A stretch of DNA of 64,000 nt from Acanthacorydalis orientalis (GCA_034766995.1 CM068313.1:41312496-41376495); one strand, 5' to 3'; numbered from the stretch's first letter, positions 35,800 through 47,855 are shown. The notes: a model not told the origin generated them from the sequence alone. Program-made: numbers and translations.

Positions 35800-36105
35800 C
35801 ATTTTTTAATTTAAGTGGTTTTCAGTGTGATCAGAACTGTTGGGTGATAACCACTTTTGTGCAAGTTCTCGAATTGTTGCGCATGGTTATGATTCAACTA
35901 ACGCCTTCAGTTGATTATTATGAACTGAAGGACACTTTCGACCTTCAAGACTCCTGCCACTAGCACAACATTTTTGAAACCACCATTGCACCGTACATTC
36001 CTTAACAGTATCCATACCAAAAGCATCGTTTAGTTTAAGAGAATTTCTGCTGCTTTACCACCCGTTTTGAACTCAAACCAAAGTTGCTCTTATTGTTTTT
36101 TCCAT
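35800..36105 (-). pseudogene. Mariner transposase N-terminal fragment
   Basis: From ATG at 36105 the minus strand reads MEKTIRATL, then, across frameshifts, LKLNDAFGMDTVKECTVQWW, FQKCCASGRSLEGRKCPSVH and NNQLKALVES, and TIRELAQK. The order and motifs equal those of 26548-26840, and the 3' side is joined to the terminal repeat at the same place (shared KMYMxLKVI-like tail). Stops and frameshifts make it non-functional. Confidence 0.88.
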
Positions 36106-36235
36106 CTTTAATTCAATAGCTCAATTTAAAGTAAAATTAATAATAAAACTAAAGTCAATTTTACCAAAGTACAGATCGAAAAATGCTTTTTTCAAATAAT
36201 ATTAACATAAACATGATACTTTCATATATATTTTA

Positions 36236-36241
36236 TCATAT

Positions 36242-36329
<88 letters not shown>

Positions 36330-36338
36330 ATATATATT

Positions 36339-36404
<66 letters not shown>

Positions 36405-36440
36405 TATATATATATACATATATATATATGTATATATATT
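36236..36440. repeat. Long (TA)n microsatellite inside mariner copy
   Basis: About 205 bp of TA with sparse G, T and C interruptions, the longest TA array of the window. All frames through it on both strands are Tyr-Ile repeats and are not genes. Confidence 0.97.
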
Positions 36441-37521
36441 CATAACAATGATACTTTCATTGAAATAAATAATAAGTGGACTTCAAAAAACCAAAACCGC
36501 AATTATTTTCCTATCAACTTAATATCTTATCATATTTATTTATTGATATACACATCAGTTACAATAAGTGAAACGATTATTTTAGAATTCCTAAGGCAAG
36601 AATGAAAGAATGTTTAATAATATACTAGAACCTGATTATATATTATTGTTGCGATATTACATTACAAACTACAAAATACACCTACTGGAGTATCATAATA
36701 AACTGAAGAAGTATGTATTGATTATATTACTAAATTTTAAAGATAAATGACAATTTGTAAATCAAAGATCTATATTTTGTTACATTAGCATAAATAAAAA
36801 TCCTGAATATTCAGTTCATGTCAAAATCATAGACTTTTAGAAAAGATTCCTTTTGTAATAGATTATTAAAACATGTGTATCATCTACAGTGTGATAGATA
36901 CCAAAATGTTAATAAAACAGACATGTGTTCTCAATATAAGACGCTCAAATTATCTAATATTACTAAAAATTCACAAAATGATAACTGTACAGTGACCACA
37001 TTTGTATATTGAGTGAAAACTTGATAACTGTAATCTGACGAATATGGCCGTCTAGGTTATCAATGATAAATTTATTGAAAGACTACTAACCTATATTTAT
37101 AAACATAATATTATGATAGTAAATAATTACTGAAAAAAACATGCATCTATATTATTTTTTAATAAAATAATCTATAATTAAAATATTGCTTAAACCAATT
37201 AAAATCCAGTTAATAAGGACACGATTTGGAATTTGTAACTGTTTGAGTTTTATTTATATTCTTATTTATAATTCCTATTATATTCAAGGATGTTTCTTTA
37301 AAAAAAATTGTTAAAAGAATATAACTTTATTATTATGAAATGTTTAATATAGTAAATTTTATAAAAAATTATTATGTTTAATATACAATATAAACGAGTG
37401 TATTTAATTCAGCCATAGTTCAAAACATATAATGTTATAATTTTCTTACAAAAATCCATTCATTTCCATATTTTACATCAATCATCCACAAATAAAGTAG
37501 TTTTAGATCTTAATAGCACAG

Positions 37522-37524
<3 letters not shown>

Positions 37525-37617
<93 letters not shown>

Positions 37618-37620
37618 TAT
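37525..37620. repeat. (TA)n microsatellite
   Basis: A TA array broken three times by a TTATA slip. Confidence 0.95.
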
Positions 37621-38064
37621 ATTTTCAACAAAAATAATACCTTAATAATCATGACGAATGATCAGTCATATAAACAATGGTTTATTATCTAATTCGCTTA
37701 ATACTATATTAATACCCTTTACCTCTGTTACAGGAGTATCAAATATTAGAAATTATTATTAATGAGCTACAAGTTCAACATTATAATAGAAACAAATTTT
37801 GGAATCCATATTCGTATTTTTTTACTACAAAAACTATTCTCAATATAAAAAGTAAATTTTTAAAATTATTTCAGGCTTCATAAATAAATCAACCTTCTTA
37901 ATTTGCTTTAACAGTTATTTCGTTAGTTAATTCGTCTGTGAAAATTAATTTAATTATAAGTCTTAATAATCGTATTGATTATACCCTATCGTTGACAATT
38001 TAAAACTTGAAAAATGAAAGTTTTAAATTGAAATCAATATTATTAATATAAATATGTACATTAT

Positions 38065-38665
38065 CATCATTCTCAGTCAATGCATTGCTGGATAAAAGGC
38101 CTCTTCCATGATTTTCCATCTTGTATGATTGAATTCCTCTCTTTTCCACTAATTTAAATTAAAAAAAAATAATTTCCTTATCTGACCTGTTAATTAGTCT
38201 TTTTCTTGGTCTTTTTATATTCTTTGGTTCATAGTTAATAATTTCTGTTGTCCATCGGTTGTCTTCTTGAAACATGCCATTTTTCCATTTCAGACTCTGT
38301 ACTCTTCTTATTACATCTATAACTCTTGTCTTTTTTCGTATCCATTCTATTATTTTCTTATCTCTTTTCTAATTTCTAGTATGCATCTTTCCATACTTTT
38401 CCGTGTTGTCTGTAGTTTTTGAATGGTTTTGGCGTTAAGAACCCAAGTTTCGCTACTGTCGGTAAGGACTGCTAGTATACATTCATCAAATACTTTTTTT
38501 TTCAGAGTGGGATTGTTGATTTATATTGAGAAGTTTCGTCCAAATGAGCTCCATACCATTTTTATTCTCGTACTTATTTCTTCAATGAATGATCCATCTT
38601 TGTTGATAACCTAAGTAGACATATTTTGTAACTTCTATTTCTCTTCATTTTATTTCAATTTCTTT
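38065..38665 (-). pseudogene. RTE-type LINE reverse transcriptase 3' tail, decayed
   Basis: On the minus strand: EIEVTKYVYLG, then DGSFIEEISTRIKMVWSSFG, KKVFDECILAVLTDSSETWV, LNAKTIQKLQTTRKSMERCI, IEWIRKKTRVIDVIRRVQSL, KWKNGMFQEDNRWTTEIINY and TRWKIMEEAFYPAMH before a stop. These are the C-terminal motifs of RTE-like insect endonuclease/reverse transcriptases (YLGS-, FDQCVLPVLTYGAETW-, RRKTKV-D---RI--LKW, W--L-EAYIQQW). Several stops and frameshifts are present. The element is 5'-truncated, as is usual for LINEs. Reverse transcriptase copies the element RNA at the target site; this piece is inactive. Confidence 0.9.
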
Positions 38666-38703
38666 CGCGGAGAAAAACGCATTGAACAACACTTTTTGTA
38701 CAA

Positions 38704-38713
38704 ATATATATAC

Positions 38714-38775
<62 letters not shown>

Positions 38776-38801
38776 GCGCATATAAATATATATATATATA
38801 A
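38704..38801. repeat. (TA)n-(GA)n compound microsatellite
   Basis: A TA array, (GA)n at about 38761-38776, then a second short TA run. It lies just beyond the RTE fragment. Confidence 0.95.
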
Positions 38802-39009
38802 ATCTCAGAATAAAAAATCTCACATATTTTTTATTCAAAATTCGTTAGAAAAGCAGGTATTGATAAGATTATTTCTCAGAAATTTATTACTTACAAAAGT
38901 TTCTCAGAAAAGTAATATAAAATGTTTAATTTTAAATTTCTGATTCTAATAAATACAAATTTAACAAAATATTATTCCAGTAAAAAAATAATTGATTGTT
39001 AAAATTAAG

Positions 39010-39011
<2 letters not shown>

Positions 39012-39070
<59 letters not shown>
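39012..39070. repeat. (TA)n-(TATG)n microsatellite
   Basis: A TA array ending in three TATG units. Confidence 0.95.
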
Positions 39071-39071
<1 letters not shown>

Positions 39072-39452
39072 ACACGTGTAAAAATTATCAGGCATAAAAA
39101 ATTCAATAATATATTAAATAGTTGCTTGTTTTAATGTAAAATAAAGTTAAGAAAATTATGTTGATTACGGATAAAATATTTTTTTTTTAATAGAAAATGT
39201 ATATATTTTTATAATAAAATATTATTAGTAAATTGTAAATTGCCATAATAGATTATAATTAACATATTAATACTACTATATTAACTAAATGGAATGTTTA
39301 TCAATATTCAATTATTGTTAATAAATTATTTTTGTCAAAATTAGTTAAGAAAAATATTACTTCTAACTTTTATCTTATTGAAATAATAAGTTTATAAAAT
39401 TTATTTGTGTTTATGACTTTTCGTCAAGAATGTTATTGATCCGCGTTGAAAG

Positions 39453-39455
<3 letters not shown>

Positions 39456-39492
<37 letters not shown>
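39456..39492. repeat. (TA)n microsatellite
   Basis: An uninterrupted TA array. Confidence 0.93.
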
Positions 39493-39496
<4 letters not shown>

Positions 39497-39874
39497 AGTT
39501 TCTTACGAGACTGAATATATTTGTTTTCGTAACAATTTATGAACATTTAAGCAAATCGTGTTAAAATTTTTACGACATTAATAAAAACTTCATTAAGGTA
39601 AACCTTTATTTTATGACCAATGAAGACACAAACCCCCATAAACAGTATTACGTTCCCAATTATTTACTTTCAACAACCGAATTTCATTGAACACCAACGC
39701 TCCATATATCTTTTTTTACTTAAAAAAATGTTTGGTTTGAACTCAAATTTTAATCAAAAGCACTCAATTATATTTTCGAATGTTTATCTTACTTTCAATG
39801 TATTTTCATTATTATTGAAAATCATTTTTCTTTAGTCAGAATGATATTTGTTTTTGTAAAATGAATATTCAATT

Positions 39875-39875
<1 letters not shown>

Positions 39876-39911
<36 letters not shown>

Positions 39912-39912
39912 G
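39876..39912. repeat. (TA)n-(GA)n compound microsatellite
   Basis: A TA run passes directly into a GA run. Confidence 0.93.
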
Positions 39913-40059
39913 GTTAATAAAATAAAGTTGATAATATTTTTTTATAAACTACTACATTTCGTCATCATTAATCTTAAAATTAATGTACATATAGTAAAAA
40001 AAGTTTAGACGAAGAAAATTTTACTTAAATATTTTTATACTTATTTACTTAAAAAAGAG

Positions 40060-40260
40060 AATATTTCCGTTAAACACCACCCCGACCACAAAACATTACG
40101 ACGCGTGTCCACAGGAAAACTTCTCCTCTAAAATGGAATGTTTCGCAGGTGGTCTGGTAATAAGAATTTTAATAATGCATGGCTGCTTATGGGAATAAAT
40201 TCGGTTACGAGAAAAAAAATCGCTTTCAGTGCGCATACTCAATCTTTTTCATATAAATAA
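40060..40260. other. Complex-sequence island, function unknown
   Basis: A moderate-G+C, non-repetitive block (CACCACCCCGACCACAAAAC, ACGACGCGTGTCCACAGG). It contains ACCACA cores of the Runt type and no open frame. Possible conserved non-coding element by composition only. Confidence 0.2.
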
Positions 40261-40742
40261 ATCATTTACACGTTTACTTTCATGAAAGCCATAAATACAA
40301 TACAGTTTATACTAATTTTATATATTTTGTATAAGTTTCAAATAGAAACGACATGCTTATAAAATATATGTACTGTACCTTTCATATTATTGTACAGTTT
40401 ACTAATGTACTTAATAGCATAATTACCTGTAAGAATTTATATTTATTCAATAATTAACAGGGAAAAAAATATATTTAAAGAATTATTCAATAAAATAATT
40501 TAAATCTTAAACATTATTTGAAAATGAAATATAGACATGTAGCTGCTATGATTAAAATATATTTTACCTGCATTTGAATTTATAAATTAAAATTTTAAAG
40601 TAGTTTTATCCTATGAGAATATAATACTTTTATTTCACTGATGAATCATGGCATTTGTATATAATTAAATAATGAGATATATGTTAAAAAAATGTTTATA
40701 TATAACATAATAATCACATTATAACATGTATTAACAAATAGC

Positions 40743-40745
<3 letters not shown>

Positions 40746-40786
<41 letters not shown>

Positions 40787-40796
40787 CATATATATT
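40746..40796. repeat. (TA)n microsatellite
   Basis: A TA array with G and CACA interruptions. Confidence 0.93.
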
Positions 40797-42046
40797 AATT
40801 CATTTATTAGCAAATTTATAATTATATTCCAAAATTTTAAAATTAATTTAGATGGAGTAATTTTTTAACTTTTTATTAATTAATATAAAACTTTAAATCA
40901 TGTTTTAAATGTATTTTTTCATTTATCTATAACCAGAGAAAAATCAAAATATAAACCGATTTTTTTTAATAATTCATTTACTGATTCAGTTGATAGTGAA
41001 TTTTGGCATAAGTTAGTTGCTAGTCAGACTCAAAACCCATGATTCACGAACAATTTTATATTTTAGTCGGTCATCATGGATATCACAGTAACGTTAATAT
41101 TCGGAACCCCATGTTGTGGATATGTGCATGTCACTAATTTGCTCTACCTGTGACCATGACATAAATATATGCATGCTATTTTTCTGGCTTGAAACTGTGT
41201 TAAGGATATTTAGATATACAAGAAATTATTTTTTTGAAATTTTAAGTATGAATAAATTCTAAAACAAAATAATTTTCATTATTATCTATCACATAGATGT
41301 AGTTTATATTGATGGAATAGTTTTTAACAACTACTATATAAAATATACTTTTTATTAAAAAATGTAAATATATAATAACATATGAAAATAAAAAAGTATA
41401 TAATTATTTATGTATCTTCAAGATAATTCTGCTTTTTATATATTTTTAATAGAAATATTAATCATTAATAATCAGAAAAATTAATCAATAATAAGATGAA
41501 AAAAAATATTCAAATACAGAATATTTTCATATCTATTTATGAAACAATTCAACTTATTATTATTATTGATGATGAATATTCGTATAAATTTAATAGATGA
41601 ACTGTTATAAAAATTCGAAAAAAATAATGAAGGAAAATTATTAAATTGCTTTTTTCATAAAAGATTGTAGATCATTTATGTTTTTATAACTTTTTTAATA
41701 ATGATTTAATTACTGGTAATAATTAAGTCGTCTGAACTGAAAAATAAAAAAAAACTTAATTTTATTAAAAAATTCGAGCATAAAAATCAAATGTTAAATA
41801 AAATAAATAAAGTTTTTATCGTCGGAGCATTATTTTCATTCACGCTCATTCTAACTTTAGAGGATTTACATATTTTATATAATAATGAAAGATACATAAA
41901 GAATTGTTTTCAGAAAATTAATGTAAATTTTTGACTGTTTAATACATTTTTTTCTATTTTAGACTTTTTAATACATTTTTTAACTGTACGTTTTGTATTT
42001 AAATATAAATATTTTTTTGGATGAATTTCTTAAAATAGTTTTTGAT

Positions 42047-42052
<6 letters not shown>

Positions 42053-42098
<46 letters not shown>
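42053..42098. repeat. (TA)n microsatellite
   Basis: An uninterrupted TA array about 50 bp upstream of the hAT MITE. Confidence 0.95.
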
Positions 42099-42148
42099 CA
42101 TACACTTTATTGAAAATAAGGTTTAAAATCAAATTCAATAGTCTATAA

Positions 42149-42522
42149 CAGTGTTCTTCAAACTGTGTTCCGCAAAATCCTGGGGTTTTGCACACTCTGT
42201 TCGGGGATTCCTCGAGTCAAAGTCAAAATTTGAAGGAATTTTCGAAGCAAAACCCCGGAAAGCAAAAAATTCAAATAGTTATTTATAATATTTTTTTATT
42301 TATATAAATACGTATTATTACCTATTATTATGTAGTAAAACTATGAGTACACATTACGACCCCGTTCAATTAGTATAAATAATAAAATTTGGTCATTTAG
42401 AATGGTTGATTTTCAAAAATTGTGGGGTAAGCATCTTGAGCTTTCTGGGAATAGTAGGGGTTCCGCCAAAACAATTTATAATATTAAGAGTTCCATGAGT
42501 CGACAAAGTTTGAAGACCACTG
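42149..42522 (+). mobile_element. hAT-type MITE with intact 8-bp target duplication
   Basis: A 374-bp element flanked by the perfect direct repeat GTCTATAA (42141-42148 and 42523-42530). The termini are inverted: CAGTGTTCTTCAAACTGTGT on the left and CAGTGGTCTTCAAACTTTGT read in from the right, 18 of 20 matching. CAGTG ends with 8-bp duplications define the hAT superfamily. There is no coding capacity. The intact duplication suggests a fairly recent insertion. A shortened relative lies at 24033-24238. Confidence 0.94.
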
Positions 42523-42988
42523 GTCTATAATAATAGATTTTTTAATAACAATAAAAGAAGATTTATATTAGATAACTCAAGAGATAATTTTTTTCAGTTT
42601 TTCTGTAAAGTAACATTAAAATTATTGAATATAAGCTGTTTCTAAAAATATTTTTCAAGGAAATACATGTTTTCATAGTGAAATGAAATTTTACTATATA
42701 AGATTTGTAATATTTATTTAAAAGTTAGAATTCTGTAATACTTCCAAGATAAAAAAATAATACTTATTCGACTGCAAATATTTTATATGGACATAAGTTA
42801 ATAATTATAACTAAATAATAACACTTTCATTTCAAGTAAAATGTTATTATCAATTATGAACAATAATAGAAAAATCTATTTCATTAAAATATTAAATTAT
42901 TTAAGACAAAACAATAAATTGAAGATAAATAGTTTATAAAGAAAAAGAGTAGTCTTTTTTAACTTTTAACATTCTTATACAAAAAGCG

Positions 42989-43013
42989 TATATATATATA
43001 TATATATATATAT
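42989..43013. repeat. (TA)n microsatellite
   Basis: A short TA array just upstream of the 43.1-kb island. Confidence 0.9.
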
Positions 43014-43076
43014 CCGTTGTACAATTAAAAAAATCTTTAAATGAAATCTGTTTCCGAAATCCTCCTAAGTTTAATA

Positions 43077-43298
43077 TAGCTCAGTGACAAATCTCATCTC
43101 GAGTATGTAATCCGAAAAAAGAGCTTTCAAGAGGAGGTCTCCACTGGGTGATCCGACATGCAGATCCACTCTGAATGGCGAAATCGGCATGAAAAAGTAA
43201 CCCTTTTCCAACTTGTCGCACACCGATGCGCCTCAGCCTGCACGGACAAGACTGCTCTTAAATCAGCGTCAGGCTGTACACCAGAACCGGACTCTTAA
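43077..43298 (+). other. G+C-rich island open on both strands; possible exon
   Basis: On the plus strand one frame reads DKSHLEYVIRKKSFQEEVST, G, an in-frame TGA (43149-43151), then SDMQIHSEWRNRHEKVTLFQ, LVAHRCASACTDKTALKSAS and GCTPEPDS to TAA at 43296-43298, with AATAAA overlapping the stop. Acceptor-like AGs occur at 43079 and 43084. On the minus strand a frame runs ESGSGVQPDADLRAVLSVQA, EAHRCATSWKRVTFSCRFRH, SEWICMSDHPVETSS. Both have protein-like composition, so strand and coding status are undecided. It may be a terminal exon broken by TGA, a minus-strand exon, or a fragment of an unknown repeat. Confidence 0.35.
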
Positions 43299-44645
43299 TA
43301 AATTCCACATATTATGTATTTCATGTCTATAATTTTTGTTACTTAATTCTTAACACATTTTGTAATAAATATTGATTTCTTTTTAATTTATATACTCTCT
43401 CTGTTCCCAATCATTTCTGATAATTATTTAAAGAAACCAAATAACAAAAGAGTTTATTATTTTTAATACATTCGAATGTAATTAATTATTTCGTGTTTAA
43501 AGTTAATTAAAAATAATATTTTTTAAAAAATTAATTGTATAATATTTATTGCATTATATCATTCATTTATCTGACCCGTCAGTTATTTTTACCATTACGT
43601 AAATCTGATATTTAATTAAATACATTATAAATAATATATTTTTGACATATGTATTCTGTTTTTATAACATTTTCATAACATATTTTTTCAACATATATGT
43701 AGAACATTAATAATATTATTAATATCTATAATTTTTATTGAAAGACTAATTTTTTTATGTTTACTATCTTATGTAACATTATATAATTTTGTTAATAAAA
43801 AAAATAGTTGAATATATTTGACAAAGTTCAAAGTAATATAATATTACATTGACTGATATCCAGTTTACATATATCTTCTGTTACTTTATCTATAATTTTC
43901 TTTTCTTATATGATCCAATAATGGATTAGGTTTTATTCCAATATTTTATGTTTAAATATCTCTTCTACATTTTTTTAAATATATTTTCTGATAGTTTAGC
44001 TTACTTATTCTCTGGTATTAGTTAAAACTTATTATGTATCTTGTTTGTATTCAAGAATATTTTTTCATCACTTTGTATCTCTTTATGTATCTCCTGTTAT
44101 CATATTTATTTTCAATGTATTTTTTTTTCAAAGTAGCAAATATTCAACAATAATTATTAACAGATTAAACTATTGACCATAAAAAGTATGTTTAATTTAG
44201 TAAAATAAAGCAATATTTCACTTTAAATTACATTAATTTGACAAAAATCGTAATATTTGATTCGTAGTTTTAAGATAATCTATAATATTGTAGCATATAT
44301 GACCCTTAAAAATAAATCGATTATTTTTTGTAAAAAAATAAACATTTTCAATTTAATAATCTTTGATTACATACATTTTAAAAAATTACTAAAATATCTA
44401 TTACTTGAAGACAACAGATAAAAACAACAGATTTCAACAGATTAAAGAAGGAAATAGATAAAAAAAAGTATTCTTACATTTTTAAAACCCGAACATTTTA
44501 CTTACAATTGTATATTACAAATATTATAATAATAATTTTAAAATAAAAATATTATTTAATTATATATTTTGCTAATTTATGAATATTTACTTATACTTAA
44601 TGTACAAAATATTCTAATTGTGTATGTATTTATTTTCTTATACAT

Positions 44646-44662
44646 AATATATGTATATATAC

Positions 44663-44707
<45 letters not shown>
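44646..44707. repeat. (TA)n microsatellite
   Basis: A TA array with ACA interruptions at its start. Confidence 0.95.
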
Positions 44708-44709
<2 letters not shown>

Positions 44710-44936
44710 ACTGATAATATATTAAAAAATAGAAAATTTAGCATTAAAGCTAAACATAATGATTTACTTATAATTCTACAATAACAGAACAGTACCCTTT
44801 TTTGCGGAATTTTTTTCAAAACATTGTCCAAAAATGAAAAAAATGAAGAATCACTATTTCTAAGCAATAAATCCTGAAATATATCTAGAATACAAATGAA
44901 GTTTAATACCAAAAATTTATTAAATATGACCATTAT

Positions 44937-44941
44937 ATACA

Positions 44942-44999
<58 letters not shown>
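44937..44999. repeat. (TA)n microsatellite
   Basis: A TA array with scattered TG and CATG interruptions near its ends. Confidence 0.95.
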
Positions 45000-45001
<2 letters not shown>

Positions 45002-45734
45002 AATATGTATATAAATAATTTTTGAAATGGGCCATAAATACTGTGAAAGAAAATAACAAAATAGTAAGAATGAGCTATTAGAAAAGTATTTAATAAAGAT
45101 AATTACATTCCGGTAATAGATATATGGGTTTACGTTCAATTATGAAAATTAAAGATTCTATAAACTATTTCTCTAAGAAAGATGGGATTGTTATCAAAAC
45201 ACACATAAATATGAATTAATATTGTCGAAAACCAATTAATAATACTTTGATCCTACAAAAAATGTCTGAATATTTTGTGGCTGAAAATGTATTCGTAAAA
45301 ATAAAAAACTCATTGAAAAAATATATGTATCACCACGCATTTTTACATACACACCAATGTTATATATGCAATTAAAACTTTTTCCATTATTAGGAGTTTA
45401 TATAAAATAAACTGCCTAAATACCATTTAATTATCTCTAAATGTTGTTTTTTTTAAATATAATTTTGAAATATGAAATTTTAATAATAATTAAATGAAAT
45501 TTGAAATTTATATTCGTTATATTCTTTATTTCAATTTTATTATTATTTTTTATATATATAGAGTTAAATTCTAATTGTAGTTTGATTCATAAATAATATT
45601 ACTGATAATATTTCCTTGTAGAAAACTTTTTGTAATACTTAATAAAATCCCTTTCATTTAGATAATAAATATTAACCAAATAAAATATAAATGAATTTCA
45701 ATTCACTTTATATGAGATATATTAGCGAATAAAA

Positions 45735-45965
45735 TTATTGTCGTGCAGTTAAATCGATTAAACACATTCACTTGCGTAGCATATTTTTCTAGTGTAACTA
45801 ATTTTGTTTGGATTCAACGAGTGGTGAATTAACATGGGTTGTTGTGTAGTTAATTGTGATTAAATGTGTTCAGGTGTCAATAGAATTAGTCAAGTTGGGG
45901 TTATTCTAACAGGTCGTATTCACTTATGAATCAGTGTTAATCGTTTAAAGTCAAATATGATGAAG
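45735..45965. other. Complex-sequence island, enhancer-like
   Basis: Non-repetitive sequence with several transcription-factor-like cores: AGGTGTCA (T-box type), TTAATTGTGATTAAA (homeodomain type) and ATCGATTAAA. There is no open frame. Possible cis-regulatory element; inference from motif content only. Confidence 0.22.
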
Positions 45966-46108
45966 TAGCTTCTTTTGAATAGAACTGATTTATTGTTTCA
46001 TAAACAATGTTTGAATTTATTTACATATTTTTAAAATACTTTCATGTAAAATTTACATTATAAATATTTAGAGTTTTTAAAAAATGACTATTTTATGTAC
46101 ATTCGAAT

Positions 46109-46140
46109 GTATATATATATATATATATATGTATATATGT
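46109..46140. repeat. (TA)n microsatellite
   Basis: A short TA array ending in TATGTG. Confidence 0.9.
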
Positions 46141-46365
46141 GTACAGTCTTTAACAAATATATATTTTGCAATAAATTTAATTTTAATAATATTACAAAAT
46201 CCATCTCAAAGTATAAATCACTTTTGATTGAAATAATTATTTAGTTTTTGTTGTTTACTTTTTTATTGAATAAGTCTAACAATTATAATTAGTAGAACAA
46301 ATTGTTTTTAATTATTTTTTTAAAAAAATTAACATTAAATTAAGCATGCACACATACACACATAA

Positions 46366-46402
46366 CCCCCCCCCCCACATATATATATATATATATATAT
46401 AC
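46366..46402. repeat. C11 homopolymer followed by (TA)n
   Basis: Eleven consecutive C (46366-46376) join ACA and a TA run. A C11 run is exceptional in this AT-rich window. Confidence 0.95.
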
Positions 46403-46511
46403 GTCTAAATATATTCTTATATATGTTTTAGTGCGCATGTGAATAAAATTTCATAAGGTAATGAATTATTATTAAATGTAATAACGTACGTTTGTATATT
46501 ACTAAGTGTAA

Positions 46512-46512
<1 letters not shown>

Positions 46513-46568
<56 letters not shown>
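46513..46568. repeat. (TA)n microsatellite
   Basis: An uninterrupted TA array. A further TA/GATA tract follows at about 46780-46814. Confidence 0.95.
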
Positions 46569-46569
<1 letters not shown>

Positions 46570-47815
46570 CAGATTCTATTCACAGACAGTTCAGAAATGT
46601 GTGTGTTAGCCTTTTTCTAAAATAAAGAACATAACACTCGTTTGAAATGCAAACACAGCTAAACTATTTTACTTGCCAGGAGCATTACAAAGTACGTCAA
46701 TTCAATTTTAAAGCTTTGTACTTGTTAACATTATTTCGTAATTTAATTTAATTTTGCTTTAAAAAATGTTAAATATGAGTATATATATATATATAAAGAT
46801 AGATAGATAAATAGATGTATAAAATGAGCAAAATTTAGGTAAATCAAAATTGAAATCCAGTTTACTTGTACTAACTTAAAATTATTATCTGTACGAAACT
46901 TTATAATTGTTAAATCCCTTAATTATTTGAATAATTAAATAAAAATATTTTTATATGCAAATATTAGAAATATATTTCAAACAATAAAACAACAACTAGA
47001 AATAAAAAATATTTTTTAAAAACGAAGAAATGATTTAAAAACATAATTGTAGTTGTATTATATAAATTTAAATTGAATTATAATGAGTTTAAAATTAATG
47101 TTTGTTATTTCATATATAAAAATAATTCTGAATAAACACACCAGTGTATATATTCAGGTATATAATGATTTACTCTTATAAATATTTTATTTAATCCAAG
47201 CTATAAATTTAATTATTAATGGATTAATCTTTTTTTATTCATAACTTAGTAAACTTGGTATACTGAATTTTTAAAACTTATTTTTATTTTACTATATCTG
47301 TTGATTAACGCAATGTTGTGTAGTTTAGAAATTATTGTTATATTTATTGTAATTAAATAATATTATTTTTAATCTATTACATTCGTTTCGAAATTTAATA
47401 TTGGATTTATTATTGTGATTCACTAAACATTCTTATTCCTCTAACTGTTGCCTACAATTAATTTATTTCAAGTAATTTAATTTATAGCCTGAACACCTAA
47501 ACAATCTTTATATAAAAATGTATAATAATAAAAATGCATAAAAAGAATTCTAATTATTTAATTTGCTAATAATTGATTTGGAAAAACTATTATTTCAAAT
47601 GATCGTTTTGAAGGGAGATTAATTAAAAGTATTGTTCTTTACAAATATATCAAAGTATTGTATTTTAATGACAAGAAGAAAATTATTATATTGTCACTGC
47701 AGTTTCAATTAATTATTTACAGTAAAAGTAACTGTTATTCCCACTTTTGTCATTTTAACACGATTATAATCATCAGATAGTTTCAAAATGATTATTAATG
47801 AAACTTATTTTATTA

Positions 47816-47821
<6 letters not shown>

Positions 47822-47851
<30 letters not shown>
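47822..47851. repeat. (TA)n microsatellite
   Basis: An uninterrupted TA array. The sequence from 46820 to 48250 is otherwise featureless AT-rich DNA. Confidence 0.93.

Positions 47852-47855
<4 letters not shown>

Larger units (their letters stand above)
35751..36522 (-). mobile_element. Internally deleted mariner (irritans-like), copy 2, with TA expansion
   Basis: The terminal repeats TTAGGTTGGTAGAAAAATAA (left) and TTAAGTTGATAGGAAAATAA (right, read inward) are flanked by TA at 35749-35750 and 36523-36524. The transposase remnant lies on the minus strand. Like 26325-26904, it keeps only the N-terminal part. About 205 bp of (TA)n sit inside the element between the coding remnant and the right terminus; without it the element would be about 570 bp, the size of copy 1. 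Confidence 0.88.
43320..45720. other. AT-rich DNA with microsatellites, no gene seen
   Basis: Apart from TA arrays at 44646-44707 and 44937-44999, only AT-rich sequence is present. The 160-codon minus-strand frame at 44577-45059 spans both arrays and is a repeat artefact. Confidence 0.5.

Noticed and set aside
36183..36605. 140-codon plus-strand frame and its minus-strand counterpart
   Set aside because: Almost entirely Tyr-Ile from the (TA)n array; the flanks belong to a mariner remnant.
44577..45059. 160-codon minus-strand frame
   Set aside because: Spans two TA arrays, Tyr-Ile at both ends, with an AT-driven middle and no family signature.
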